Made by a program: the position numbers and the translations under genes. A stretch of DNA of 64,000 nucleotides. Source: B73-G16 sp964611295 (GTDB lineage: Bacteria; Desulfobacterota; B13-G15). Under the pieces are notes generated by a model. That model was not told where the DNA came from. It saw only the letters and a program-made list of their open reading frames with translations, and searched no databases. Positions 9,105-17,856 of this stretch are shown here, piece by piece. Location of the stretch: contig CAZSWV010000003.1 of assembly GCA_964611295.1 (NCBI GenBank), positions 124,001 through 188,000 on the forward strand, read 5' to 3'. How positions within the stretch are numbered: position 1 is the stretch's first letter; each line of letters starts with the position of its first letter.

Positions 9105-9440
9105 TCAAAAGGGTGATCTTATAACCTTAAGGTGAATCAACAAGATTATCACCCCTGTGTAGAAGGAAGACCATAAGATGGAAGAAACCCATCCCCTAGG
9201 TGAGGGCGCCTGCTTCCGAAGAGAGGAGACCCCCTCGTGCATCAAAAGGAGTCCAAGGACGTTTGTCGCCCAATATCCGCCGATCATGGCTGGCATAAAG
9301 AGCCTCTTGTCTATTGAGGAGAAAAGCACTGCCACCCCATATGCTATGGGTAGGTTCACGAATAGGTCGTTCCACCAGGAAAGGGGGGAGAGCATATAGC
9401 CTATGGTCATCAACAAAAGGCCTTTCTTCCAGCGCGGCAC
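9105..9440 (-). CDS. Conserved hypothetical small membrane protein
   Basis: A 111-residue protein with about three hydrophobic segments (roughly 6-22, 28-66 and 88-104) and a basic C-terminus. It starts at GTG 9440, eleven bases after the grpE stop, and ends just before purSL. The motif MLSPLSWWNDLFVNLPIAYG near the N-terminus resembles small uncharacterised inner-membrane proteins, but no specific function is recognised. Tight spacing on both sides indicates it belongs to the grpE-purSL operon. The start is uncertain; an in-frame ATG lies about ten codons downstream. Confidence 0.6.
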   Translation of the reverse strand: MPRWKKGLLLMTIGYMLSPLSWWNDLFVNLPIAYGVAVLFSSIDKRLFMPAMIGGYWATNVLGLLLMHEGVSSLRKQAPSPRGWVSSILWSSFYTGVIILLIHLKVIRSPF

Positions 9441-9451
9441 AGCCTAACCCG

Positions 9452-10030
9452 TCAGTCAGAGGTCCCTTCGCCAGCGTCCCTAGGCTTTGCCTTGGCCACT
9501 ATGACCTTGGCGGGCCGAAGGAGCCTGTCGTTGAGCATATAGCCCTTTAAAACCTCTTGGACCACTTCGCCTGGCTCGACGTCTTCCCGTTCCTCTTCTC
9601 CTACTGCTTCGTGCCTCAGCGGGTCAAACCTCTCACCTATCGCAGCTATGGGTTCCACTCCGAAGCGCTTAAGCAACCCCTTGACCTGCTCGAGTATGAG
9701 CTCTACACCCTCCAGGATGGCCTGGGGATTAGAAGGGTCCCTTTTTGCATGTTCCAGGGCGCGCTCAAGGTTATCTACAACCGGCAAAAGTTCCCTCAAG
9801 AGCTCCTCGTTTCCATAACGGATAAGCTCGGCCTTTTCCCGCGCCACACGCTTCCTGTAGTTGTCAAACTCCGCATAGAGCCTCACGAACTTGTCGTAAT
9901 TCTCCTGGGCTTGTGCCCTTGCCTCTTCAAGTTCTCGTTTCAGCCGCCCTATTATTTCCTCCGGGCCTTCTTGGGCCTCGGCCTCCGCCCCTTGTGGCGT
10001 GGTCTCTACCTTTTCCTCCTTTGACTCCAT
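9452..10030 (-). CDS. grpE: Nucleotide exchange factor GrpE
   Basis: Co-chaperone that releases ADP from DnaK, 192 residues. The N-terminus is acidic and low-complexity (GAEAEAQEGPEE). It is followed by a long dimerising coiled coil (about 28-75, containing YDKFVRLYAEFDNYRKR, the GrpE signature) and the beta-domain end GEVVQEVLKGYMLNDRLLRP, which contacts DnaK. The start ATG 10030 follows GGAGGAAGG. dnaK and dnaJ are not in this window; the gene instead sits in a housekeeping operon after pgpA. Confidence 0.95.
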   Translation of the reverse strand: MESKEEKVETTPQGAEAEAQEGPEEIIGRLKRELEEARAQAQENYDKFVRLYAEFDNYRKRVAREKAELIRYGNEELLRELLPVVDNLERALEHAKRDPSNPQAILEGVELILEQVKGLLKRFGVEPIAAIGERFDPLRHEAVGEEEREDVEPGEVVQEVLKGYMLNDRLLRPAKVIVAKAKPRDAGEGTSD

Positions 10031-10060
10031 GGCCCTTCCTCCGATCCAGCGCGGTTCGTT

Positions 10061-10498
10061 TTATAAGCTAAACATCCGCATGAGGTTCCTCAAGCCGAAA
10101 AAGGCCGCCTGTGTGTAAAGGCCTGCAAGCACATCATCACCCAATACCCCTTTTGGCCCTTTGCATTCCTCAACACGCCTTATAGGCCATGGCTTCAGGA
10201 TGTCCATGGCCCTGAAGAGGAGGAAGGCGAAGAACAAGTTCCCCCATTCCGTAAGGCCCAAAGCGGCCACAAGCAACCCCGAGACCTCGTCCACCACTAT
10301 CCTCCTGTCGTCTACTGGGCCGTAAACCCTCTGGGCGACCTCAATGGCCTTAAAGGCCAAAAGCACACAAGCGACAACAGCCCCCACCCCAAACCATATG
10401 GGGGCCCTTCCCAAAAGATAAGCCAAGGGTAAGGCGCAAAGACTTGCCACTGTCCCAGGGGCAAAAGGGGACTTCCCAGCCCCAAACCAAATGGCCAA
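10061..10498 (-). CDS. pgpA: Phosphatidylglycerophosphatase A
   Basis: Membrane enzyme that dephosphorylates phosphatidylglycerophosphate to phosphatidylglycerol. The 145-residue product has the family motifs in order: GAGKSPFAPGTVASL at the N-terminus, then DDRRIVVDEVSG, then FRAMDILKPWPIRR, and finally GVLGDDVLAGL, whose acidic residues bind metal. The ATG at 10498 gives a shorter N-terminus than usual. The frame is open upstream through TTG and CTG codons to the end of hisA, so the true start may be a few codons earlier. It lies between hisA and grpE. Confidence 0.9.
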   Translation of the reverse strand: MAIWFGAGKSPFAPGTVASLCALPLAYLLGRAPIWFGVGAVVACVLLAFKAIEVAQRVYGPVDDRRIVVDEVSGLLVAALGLTEWGNLFFAFLLFRAMDILKPWPIRRVEECKGPKGVLGDDVLAGLYTQAAFFGLRNLMRMFSL

Positions 10499-10512
10499 AA
10501 GTAGCCAAAACC

Positions 10513-11229
10513 TCAGCCCCCAAACCTCCTCAGCGCTTCACCTAGGTCGATAAGGCCTTCGTAGAGGGCGCGCCCTATTATGACCCCTATGACCCCAGGG
10601 ATCCTAGAGGCCTCTTCAAGGTGCTCCATACGACTTATGCCCCCGGCGATTATCAGAGGTATCCCGTAACGGGAAACCTCCAAGGCCCCTTCGAAACCCG
10701 GCCCTGTGTTTGTGCCGTCCCTTTTCACGTCCGTGTAGATCAAAAGCGAAAGGCCCATGTCCTTCAACCTCTTCAGCAGCTCTCCAAGGGGTCTCCGGCT
10801 CGACCTGGTCCACCCCTCTAGCATCAACTGTCCGTCCTTTACGTCAAGCGACAGGGCCACCCTTTCTCCAAACCGCTCGAGGGCCTCCCTCAAAAAGCGA
10901 GGGTCCTCTATAGCCTTAGTCCCCAAAACGACCCTCGAGGCCCCAAGGCCCAACCATTTCTCAACGGCCTTTAGGTCCCTTATGCCCCCTCCCAGTTGGA
11001 CCTTTGCCTTCACATGCTCGAGGATCCTCCTTATCGTCTCCTCATGGACCACATGGCCTTCCCTTGCCCCGTCAAGGTCCACTACGTGGATCCACTTGGC
11101 CCCTCCCTCCTCCCACTTCTTGGCCACCCATAAGGGGTCCTCCGAGTAAACGGTCTCCCTATCGAACCGCCCTTGCCATAACCTCACGCACCTACCCCCC
11201 TTTATGTCAACGGCTGGTATGACGAGCAT
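10513..11229 (-). CDS. hisA: ProFAR isomerase
   Basis: 1-(5-phosphoribosyl)-5-[(5-phosphoribosylamino)methylideneamino]imidazole-4-carboxamide isomerase of histidine synthesis, 238 residues, a (beta/alpha)8 barrel. Visible are IPAVDIKGGRCVRL with the first catalytic Asp, VQLGGGIRDL and TDVKRDGTNTGPG with the second catalytic Asp, and the phosphate-binding PLIIAGGI. It lies in a hisD-hisB-hisA run; hisF and hisI are not in the window. Confidence 0.95.
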   Translation of the reverse strand: MLVIPAVDIKGGRCVRLWQGRFDRETVYSEDPLWVAKKWEEGGAKWIHVVDLDGAREGHVVHEETIRRILEHVKAKVQLGGGIRDLKAVEKWLGLGASRVVLGTKAIEDPRFLREALERFGERVALSLDVKDGQLMLEGWTRSSRRPLGELLKRLKDMGLSLLIYTDVKRDGTNTGPGFEGALEVSRYGIPLIIAGGISRMEHLEEASRIPGVIGVIIGRALYEGLIDLGEALRRFGG

Positions 11230-11236
11230 CTCCGGA

Positions 11237-11821
11237 CTAAAGCACCCCCTTGGTGGAAGGGATACCTACCTGACGCGGGTCTTTTTGGACCGCCTCCCTC
11301 AGGGCCAAGGCGAGCCCCTTGAAGATGGCCTCAGCCACGTGGTGTTTGTTCCTGCCCGAGAGGACCTTGACGTGTAGCGTCATCTCTCCCCGTGTGACAA
11401 AGGCCGAAAGGAAGACCTCAAGGAGTTCGAGGTCAAACCCCCCAACTGTACCTTCGATCCTGTCCTCAAGTCCGAGGTAGGGCCTACCTGATAGGTCGAG
11501 GGCCAAAAGCACAAGGGCCTCGTCCATGGGCACAATCGCCCATCCGTAGCGCCGTATCCCTTCCTTTTGCCCCAAGGCGGCTTTCAGGGCCTCTCCCATG
11601 GCTATGCCCACGTCCTCTACGGTATGGTGGAAGTCCACCTCGAGATCCCCTTTGGCCCTAACTTGGAGGTCCATTAAGGAGTGACGTGACAGCAACTGGA
11701 GCATGTGGTCGAAAAAACCTATTCCGGTCTCCACCTGCGCCTTCCCCTCTCCGTCAAGGTCCAGGACGCAGAGGACTTCTGTCTCCGCGGTCTTCCTCTC
11801 AAAGGTCCCTTTTCTGCCCAT
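11237..11821 (-). CDS. hisB: Imidazoleglycerol-phosphate dehydratase
   Basis: Histidine pathway dehydratase, 194 residues from ATG 11821. The longer frame opening at 11854 lies entirely within hisD and is not needed. It shows the Mn-binding motifs GIGFFDHMLQLLSRHSLM and DFHHTVEDVGI in the first half, and the repeated HHVAEAIFKG in the second, as expected for the internal duplication of this family. It is a monofunctional dehydratase without the HisB phosphatase domain found in enterobacteria. Its first 23 bases overlap the end of hisD. Confidence 0.95.
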   Translation of the reverse strand: MGRKGTFERKTAETEVLCVLDLDGEGKAQVETGIGFFDHMLQLLSRHSLMDLQVRAKGDLEVDFHHTVEDVGIAMGEALKAALGQKEGIRRYGWAIVPMDEALVLLALDLSGRPYLGLEDRIEGTVGGFDLELLEVFLSAFVTRGEMTLHVKVLSGRNKHHVAEAIFKGLALALREAVQKDPRQVGIPSTKGVL

Positions 11822-13091
11822 ATAACCTCTCCATAGCAGCCCTGGCGTGGCCATTTAAGCCTTCGGCCAAGGCTATCTCTGAGGCCACCTTAGAAACCCC
11901 TTCTAGGGCCTCCTCTCCTACGTAAAGAAATTGGATCCTTTTGAGAAAGGTATGGACCCCAAGGGCGGAACTGAACCTGGCTGAGCCCGAGGTCGGCAGT
12001 ACGTGGTTCGGACCTCCACAGTAGTCCCCAAAGACCACAGAGGTCACCTTGCCCAAAAAGACCGAACCCGCAGCCTTGACCTTCTTCAACCAAACAAAGG
12101 GGTCCTCGACTTGTATGCTTAAATGCTCTGGGGCGAACTGTCCGGCAAGGTAAAAGGCCTCCTCGAGGTCCTTGGTCTGTACAAGCAATCCGTAACGGTT
12201 AAGGCTCAAAGAGGCGATCTCCCTACGGGGGAAGTCCCACAATTCGCCCTCAAGGACCCTCTTTACCTCCTTTAAAAGCCCCTCTTCTGGGCTCATGAGG
12301 ACACACCAGGCGTCTTGGTCGTGTTCAGCCTGGCTCAAGAGGTCAAGGGCTACCCATCTAGGATCGGCGCTTTTGTCCGCTATGACCAAAAGCTCTGAAG
12401 GGCCCGCCAGCATGTCTACGCCCACTTCCCCATAAAGGAGCCTTTTTGCAGCGGTCACAAACCTGTTGCCTGGGCCTACGATGAGGTCCACTCTAGGGAC
12501 GGACTCGGTGCCGAAGGCCAAGGCAGCGATGGCTTGGGCCCCACCTATCTGGAAGAGCCTTGAGGCCCCTGCGACCTCACAGGCACAGACCGTCAAGGGA
12601 TCTACAGGTGGGGGGCTAACCACCACTATTTCCTCCACACCCGCCACCTTCGCAGGGATGACGCCCATAAGTACCGAGGAGGGATAAGAGGCCTTCCCAC
12701 CGGGCACGTAGACCCCAACCCTTTCCACAGGCCTGAACAGTTCGCCCCTTAGGATCCCCCCTTTTTCCTCAAACCAATCCCTTGGCCTGGTGCTGAGGCA
12801 GAAGGACTCGATCTGTTCTCGCGCCCTAAGGAGCGCCTCCTTTAAGGAAGGGCTTACGTCCTTTGAGATCCCCGCCCAGGCCTCGACCGGGATCTCCATC
12901 CCTTTCTCTCTGAGGTCCACATGGTCAAATTGGAGGGTGAAACGCACCACGGCCTCGTCGCCTTTGGACTTTACCTCTTCAAGGATCACCCGTGCTACTT
13001 CAAGGGCCTCCTCTAGGGAGCAACGCCTTGACCTTAACAACTCCTGCCACTCGCTCTCAAATTCGGCCTTATCCGTCCTCAGGTACCTCAT
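11799..13091 (-). CDS. hisD: Histidinol dehydrogenase
   Basis: Zn-dependent, NAD-linked enzyme that oxidises histidinol to histidine in two steps, 430 residues. ATG 13091 follows AGAGG; the TTG two codons upstream is less likely. Recognisable segments are VYVPGGKASYPSSVLM, IDLIVGPGN-type DLIVGPGNRFVTAAKR, LLSQAEHDQDAW with the Zn-ligand region, and YCGGPNHVLPTSGSARF near the C-terminus. It overlaps the 3' end of murA by 23 bases and hisB by 23 bases, pointing to one tightly packed transcript. Confidence 0.95.
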   Translation of the reverse strand: MRYLRTDKAEFESEWQELLRSRRCSLEEALEVARVILEEVKSKGDEAVVRFTLQFDHVDLREKGMEIPVEAWAGISKDVSPSLKEALLRAREQIESFCLSTRPRDWFEEKGGILRGELFRPVERVGVYVPGGKASYPSSVLMGVIPAKVAGVEEIVVVSPPPVDPLTVCACEVAGASRLFQIGGAQAIAALAFGTESVPRVDLIVGPGNRFVTAAKRLLYGEVGVDMLAGPSELLVIADKSADPRWVALDLLSQAEHDQDAWCVLMSPEEGLLKEVKRVLEGELWDFPRREIASLSLNRYGLLVQTKDLEEAFYLAGQFAPEHLSIQVEDPFVWLKKVKAAGSVFLGKVTSVVFGDYCGGPNHVLPTSGSARFSSALGVHTFLKRIQFLYVGEEALEGVSKVASEIALAEGLNGHARAAMERLYGQKRDL

Positions 13092-14352
13092 GTTCAACCT
13101 CTTTCACCCTCGCCCCTAGGGCGGAAAGCTTCTCCAAGAACCTTTCGTAACCACGTTCAAGGTGTTGCACCCCTCCCACTAGCGTCTCGCCCTCGGCCAC
13201 AAGGCCTGCTATGACCAAAGAAGCACCTGCCCTGAGGTCTGTGGCCATTACAGGTGCCCCTGTAAGATAAGGTACCCCTTGTACCACCGCGCTTTGTCCT
13301 TGTAGCCTTATATCTGCCCCCATACGCCTCAGCTCGTTTACATGTAAGAACCTGTTCTCGAATATGGTTTCGGTTATAACACACAAGCCCCTGGCGATAG
13401 ACATAAGTGCCATGAACTGCGCCTGCATATCGGTGGGGAACCCGGGATAAGGGGCAGTGCGCACGTCCACAGCCCGAGGCCTATCCCAAGAGGAAACCCT
13501 TAGGGAATCCCCTTGCTGGTCCACCTCTATTCCCGCTTCCCTTAACTTGCCGACCACTGCCTCCAGGTGATCGGCCCTTGCCCCCTTCAAGGTGACGTTG
13601 CCATTGGTGATGGCTGCAGCCACCATAAAGGTCCCTGCCTCTATCCTATCTGGGATTACCCTGTGGGAGAAGGACTTGGGGCTTTTGGTCCCCCGCACCC
13701 TTATAATGCCAGTTCCCTCCCCTTCTACCTCAACGCCCATCTCCTTTAAGGCCTTCGCCAGGTCTACCACTTCAGGTTCCCTTGCGGCGTTCTCTATGAC
13801 AGTTTCACCTTCTGCCAAGGCCGCAGCCATGAGGAGGTTCTCTGTACCCGTGACCGTAGGCAGGTCCAGGTAGATCCTGGCCCCCTTTAGCTTTCTGGCC
13901 TTGGCCTGGATATAACCCCTTTCCACCTTTATCTCGGCCCCCATCATCTCGAGGCCCTTGAGGTGTAGGTCTATGGGACGAGCGCCAATGGCACATCCCC
14001 CTGGAAGCGAGACCTTGGCTTCGCCTGTCCTAGCCAGCAAGGGACCGAGGACCAATATGGAGGCCCTCATCGTCCTCACAAGCTCATGGGGGGCAGTGGA
14101 GTCCTTGAGCTCGGAGGCGTCTATCACCAAGGAACCCCCTTCGGACCACGTGACCTTTGCCCCTAGGATCTGCAAGAGCTCTATCAAGGTTTCCACGTCC
14201 TTGACCCTTGGGACGTTCTCAAGGACCACCGGTCCCTCCACGAGGAGGCTTGAGGCCATTATGGGAAGGGCTGCGTTTTTCGCCCCGCTTATGGTGATCT
14301 CGCCCCTTAGCCTATAGCCTCCTTCTACAAGATACGCCCGCTTTACCCCCAT
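13069..14352 (-). CDS. murA: UDP-N-acetylglucosamine 1-carboxyvinyltransferase
   Basis: First committed step of peptidoglycan synthesis: transfer of enolpyruvate from PEP to UDP-GlcNAc. The product has 427 residues with two EPSP-synthase-like domains. The N-terminal SGAKNAALPIMAS binds substrate, and LPGGCAIGARPIDLHL carries the catalytic Cys (about residue 115), the target of fosfomycin, so a Cys-type enzyme is expected. The start overlaps the prmC stop by ten bases. The prfA-prmC-murA order is common in bacteria. Confidence 0.95.
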   Translation of the reverse strand: MGVKRAYLVEGGYRLRGEITISGAKNAALPIMASSLLVEGPVVLENVPRVKDVETLIELLQILGAKVTWSEGGSLVIDASELKDSTAPHELVRTMRASILVLGPLLARTGEAKVSLPGGCAIGARPIDLHLKGLEMMGAEIKVERGYIQAKARKLKGARIYLDLPTVTGTENLLMAAALAEGETVIENAAREPEVVDLAKALKEMGVEVEGEGTGIIRVRGTKSPKSFSHRVIPDRIEAGTFMVAAAITNGNVTLKGARADHLEAVVGKLREAGIEVDQQGDSLRVSSWDRPRAVDVRTAPYPGFPTDMQAQFMALMSIARGLCVITETIFENRFLHVNELRRMGADIRLQGQSAVVQGVPYLTGAPVMATDLRAGASLVIAGLVAEGETLVGGVQHLERGYERFLEKLSALGARVKEVEHEVPEDG

Positions 14353-15194
14353 TTCCCCTTCACCACCCTTTTAAGGCCAGCATAGTCCTTAAGGACCTCA
14401 ACCCGCGAAAACCCCCTCCCTTCAAATAGCCCCCTGACCACATCGGCTTGTCCGTAGCCGACCTCTATCAACAGCCACCCGCCTTCCCTGAGATATGAAG
14501 GTGCCCCCTGGACGATCCTCCTTATGACCTGGAGGCCATCTGCCCCTCCGTCCAGGGCCTCTATGGGTTCGTAATCCTTCACCTCGGGAGGGAGAGCGAA
14601 GATCTCCTCTGTAGGGACATAGGGGGGATTGGAAGCTATGAGGGAAAAACCCCCCTCCTGCGGGAAGAGGTCCTCCAGGCAAAGCCTTACCCTCCCTTCT
14701 AAACCGTAAGCCTTGACGTTTTCCTCTGCCACCCTTATGGCATAAGGTGACCTCTCCGTGGCCCAGACCTCGGCCTGAGGCACTTCCTTTGCAAGGGCTA
14801 TGGCTATGGCGCCACATCCAGTCCCTATGTCCAGGAACTTCCAAGGTTTTGGCAGTTCTGGCAAAAGCCTGAGCCCTTCCTCCACCAGAAGTTCGGTCTC
14901 AGGCCTCGGTATGAGGCAATCGGGGGTGACCTTGAGCTTTAAGGACCAAAACTCCTTCTCCCCCAGGATGTAAGCCAGGGGCTCCCTTTCGATGCGCCTC
15001 TTGGTCATTTCCCTAAGGACCAAAAGTTCTTCGGGCTTAAGCTCCCTCTGGGGATGGGTATAAAGCTCAGCCTTTGAAACCCCTAGGACATGACAGAGGA
15101 AGACCTCCGCCTCAAGCCTCGCGGATTCTATACCCCCCTCCTTTAAGGCTTGGGTCAGGGTCTGCAGGGCCTTGAGGACCGTCCACTTCTCCAC
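14343..15194 (-). CDS. prmC: Release factor glutamine methyltransferase
   Basis: N5-glutamine methyltransferase that modifies the GGQ motif of release factors RF1 and RF2, about 283 residues. The N-terminal helical domain binds the release factor. The Rossmann domain shows FLDIGTGCGAIAIALAKE for S-adenosylmethionine, and the catalytic NPPY lies in ASNPPYVPTEEI. Its substrate gene prfA is directly upstream. The start is ambiguous: GTG 15194 has GAGG nearby, while a TTG at 15203 overlaps the prfA stop (TTGA). Confidence 0.92.
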   Translation of the reverse strand: MEKWTVLKALQTLTQALKEGGIESARLEAEVFLCHVLGVSKAELYTHPQRELKPEELLVLREMTKRRIEREPLAYILGEKEFWSLKLKVTPDCLIPRPETELLVEEGLRLLPELPKPWKFLDIGTGCGAIAIALAKEVPQAEVWATERSPYAIRVAEENVKAYGLEGRVRLCLEDLFPQEGGFSLIASNPPYVPTEEIFALPPEVKDYEPIEALDGGADGLQVIRRIVQGAPSYLREGGWLLIEVGYGQADVVRGLFEGRGFSRVEVLKDYAGLKRVVKGKWG

Positions 15195-15199
15195 GGTCC

Positions 15200-16282
15200 T
15201 CAAGCCTCCTCCATGAGCTTTATGGCCTCGGCTTCCTTTGAAGCGATGAGGGCCTCGATTATCTCGTCGAGCTCTCCGTCAAGGACCTCTTGAAGCCTAT
15301 AAGTGGTGAAACCTATGCGGTGATCGGTGACCCTGTTCTGGGGGAAGTTATAGGTCCTGATCTTCTCGCTCCTTTCCCCCGTACCGATCTGGCTTTTCCG
15401 TTCTTTGGCTATCTTCTCCTCTTGCTCCTTTCGCTTAAGCTCAAGCAACCTGGCCATCAGGACCTTCATGGCCTTTGCCCGGTTTTGATGTTGAGAGCGC
15501 TCGTCCTGACATTGGACTACTATCCCAGTTGGGATATGGGTTATACGGACGGCGGTTTCTGTCTTGTTGACGTGCTGACCGCCTGGACCCGAGGCCCTGA
15601 ACACTTCTACCTTGAGGTCCTTGGGATCGATCTGCACCTCCACCTCCTCGGCCTCAGGCAGAACGGCTACTGTGGCTGTGGACGTATGGATCCTGCCCTG
15701 CGATTCGGTGACGGGAATCCTCTGGACCCGGTGCACCCCGCTTTCGTGCTTGAGACGGCTATAGGCACCCTTTCCCTGGATAAGGGCGATCACTTCCTTG
15801 AAGCCCCCAAGGCCCGTTGGATGGGAGTCGAGCACTTCCACCTTCCAACCCTTCCTCTCAGCATAACGGCTGTACATGCGGAAAAGGTCCGCAGCAAAAA
15901 GGGCGGCTTCCTCACCCCCGGTCCCTGCCCTGATCTCCAGGATCACGTTCCTCTCATCCCTTGGATCCTTCGGCAAAAGGGCCTTCAAGACCTCCTTCTC
16001 GGCCTGCTCAAGCTCTTCGGTGAGCCTTTCCACTTCTTCGAAGGCCATGCGCCTTATCTCTTCGTCAGGGTCATCGAGTAGGGCCTTGGCCGACTCCAAC
16101 CTCTCTTGGAGCGCCTTGAGGTTCCTATAGGGCTCAAGGACCCTTTTGATCTCTGCGTGCTCTTTGGAGTACTTCTGATAGAGCTCAACGTCCTTTAAGA
16201 CCTCAGGGGAGGCCAACAAGGCCTCCAGTTCCTCAAACCTCGACCTCAATCCCTCCAATTTTGCCAATATCTGGGCCTTCAC
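15200..16282 (-). CDS. prfA: Peptide chain release factor 1
   Basis: Reads UAA and UAG stop codons and triggers peptide release, 360 residues, the standard RF1 length. The GGQ tripeptide is in GPGGQHVNKTETAVRITH. The codon-recognition region reads RIPVTESQGRIHTSTATV, matching the PxT tripeptide of RF1 rather than the SPF of RF2. This matters here because UGA is read by RF2 and is partly recoded in this genome. It starts at GTG 16282, 18 bases after the rpmE stop. Confidence 0.94.
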   Translation of the reverse strand: MKAQILAKLEGLRSRFEELEALLASPEVLKDVELYQKYSKEHAEIKRVLEPYRNLKALQERLESAKALLDDPDEEIRRMAFEEVERLTEELEQAEKEVLKALLPKDPRDERNVILEIRAGTGGEEAALFAADLFRMYSRYAERKGWKVEVLDSHPTGLGGFKEVIALIQGKGAYSRLKHESGVHRVQRIPVTESQGRIHTSTATVAVLPEAEEVEVQIDPKDLKVEVFRASGPGGQHVNKTETAVRITHIPTGIVVQCQDERSQHQNRAKAMKVLMARLLELKRKEQEEKIAKERKSQIGTGERSEKIRTYNFPQNRVTDHRIGFTTYRLQEVLDGELDEIIEALIASKEAEAIKLMEEA

Positions 16283-16300
16283 GGACCTCTATTGGGGGAG

Positions 16301-16540
16301 CTAACCCTCGGGGTTTTCCTGCTGCTGTTGTTGTTGTTCGAAGAACTTCCTGTACTTCCTCTGGAATTTTTCCACCTTTCCCGTCATGTCCACTAGCTTC
16401 TGCTTGCCGGTAAAGAAAGGATGGCACTGAGAACACACGTCAACCCTATAGTCCTTCCTAGTGGACAAGGTCTTGAAGGTAGCCCCACAGGCACAGGTGA
16501 CCGTGATCTGGTAAAGCGGTGGATGGATCCCCTTTTTCAT
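16301..16540 (-). CDS. rpmE: 50S ribosomal protein L31
   Basis: Large-subunit protein L31, 79 residues from ATG 16540 behind GGGAGG. It is the zinc-binding type, with Cys in CACG and the CSQCHPFFTGKQK motif. The C-terminus has an unusual run of six glutamines (FFEQQQQQQENPEG) encoded by CAA/CAG repeats. The run could vary between strains by slippage and is otherwise likely harmless. It lies between rho and prfA, a common arrangement. Confidence 0.93.
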   Translation of the reverse strand: MKKGIHPPLYQITVTCACGATFKTLSTRKDYRVDVCSQCHPFFTGKQKLVDMTGKVEKFQRKYRKFFEQQQQQQENPEG

Positions 16541-16599
16541 CGTAAAGGCACCTCCCTTTTCTTTTATGGATAACACCTTTCCCGTGGCCAGACAAGCCT

Positions 16600-17856
16600 T
16601 TATTGGTTCATGCTTTCGAGGAACTCGCGGTTGGATCTGGTGCCCCTCATCTTGTCCAAGAGGAACTCCATGGCCTCGATAGGTGTCATGTTTAAAAGGA
16701 CGCGCCTCAACAGCCATACCCTGTGAAGCGTCCATTCGTCAAGCAGGAGTTCCTCTTTCCTTGTCCCAGAGCGGGTGATGTCGATGGCAGGGAAGATCCT
16801 CCTGTCGGCAAGCCTCCTGTCGAGGATAAGCTCCATATTGCCCGTCCCCTTGAACTCCTCAAAGATCACCTCATCCATCCTGCTACCTGTCTCTATAAGT
16901 GCTGTGCCTATAATGGTGAGGCTTCCACCTTCTTCGATGTTCCTGGCTGCCCCGAAGAAACGTTTTGGCTTCTGGAGCGCTGTTGCTTCTATGCCTCCGG
17001 AGAGGACCTTTCCGCTTGACGGGACTATGGCGTTATAAGCCCTTGCAAGGCGCGTGATGCTGTCAAGCAGGATGACCACATCGCGCTTGTACTCCACCAG
17101 CCTCTTGGCCCGCTCTATCACCATCTCGGCCACCTGGACGTGCCGCTGGGGAGATTCGTCAAAGGTGGAGCTTATCACCTCGCCTCTAACGGTACGCTCC
17201 ATGTCGGTAACCTCTTCTGGCCTTTCGTCTATCAGCAACACGATCAGGTACACCTCCGGATGGTTCTTCATCAGGGCATGGGCAATGGATTGTAAAAGCA
17301 TGGTCTTTCCTGCACGAGGAGGCGAGACTATAAGCCCCCTCTGCCCCTTACCCACAGGGGTCAAGAGGTCCATGACCCTAGTGGAGTAGTCCTCAGGGTC
17401 GTACTCCAACTTGAACTTCTCCATGGGGTAAAGGGGCGTCAAGTTGTCAAATAGGACCCTCTCCTTTGCCTTTTCAGGGTCCTCGAAGTTTATCTTTTCC
17501 ACCTTGAGCAGCGCAAAATACCTCTCACCTTCTTTAGGAGGCCTCACCTGCCCACTGACCGTGTCGCCGGTCATCAAGTTGAAACGCCTTATCTGAGAGG
17601 GGGAAACGTAAATGTCGTCTGGTCCTGGAAGGTAACTGTTCTCTGGTGATCTTAGGAAACCGAATCCCTCCGGGAGCACCTCAAGTACCCCCTCGCCATA
17701 GATGACCCCGTTGTTCTGGGCATGCGTCTGGAGTATGGAGAATATGAGGTCTTCTTTCCGCATACCGCTGGGGTTTTCAACCCCAAGATCATGGGCTAAC
17801 TTTATCAGGTCGTTTACCTTCATCCGTTTGAGTTCAGACAGGTGCAGGGCCTCCAT
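16600..17856 (-). CDS. rho: Transcription termination factor Rho
   Basis: Hexameric RNA helicase for factor-dependent termination, 418 residues. ATG 17856 has AGGAGG five bases upstream; the GTG at 17862 is too close to that site. Domains in order: Rho_N helical domain (about 5-45), cold-shock-like RNA-binding domain (GVLEVLPEGFGFLRSP), then a RecA-like ATPase with Walker A PPRAGKTMLLQ, the Walker B region VVILLDSITRLARAYN and the Q/R-loop region. The gene begins inside the end of coaE. Confidence 0.96.
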   Translation of the reverse strand: MEALHLSELKRMKVNDLIKLAHDLGVENPSGMRKEDLIFSILQTHAQNNGVIYGEGVLEVLPEGFGFLRSPENSYLPGPDDIYVSPSQIRRFNLMTGDTVSGQVRPPKEGERYFALLKVEKINFEDPEKAKERVLFDNLTPLYPMEKFKLEYDPEDYSTRVMDLLTPVGKGQRGLIVSPPRAGKTMLLQSIAHALMKNHPEVYLIVLLIDERPEEVTDMERTVRGEVISSTFDESPQRHVQVAEMVIERAKRLVEYKRDVVILLDSITRLARAYNAIVPSSGKVLSGGIEATALQKPKRFFGAARNIEEGGSLTIIGTALIETGSRMDEVIFEEFKGTGNMELILDRRLADRRIFPAIDITRSGTRKEELLLDEWTLHRVWLLRRVLLNMTPIEAMEFLLDKMRGTRSNREFLESMNQ

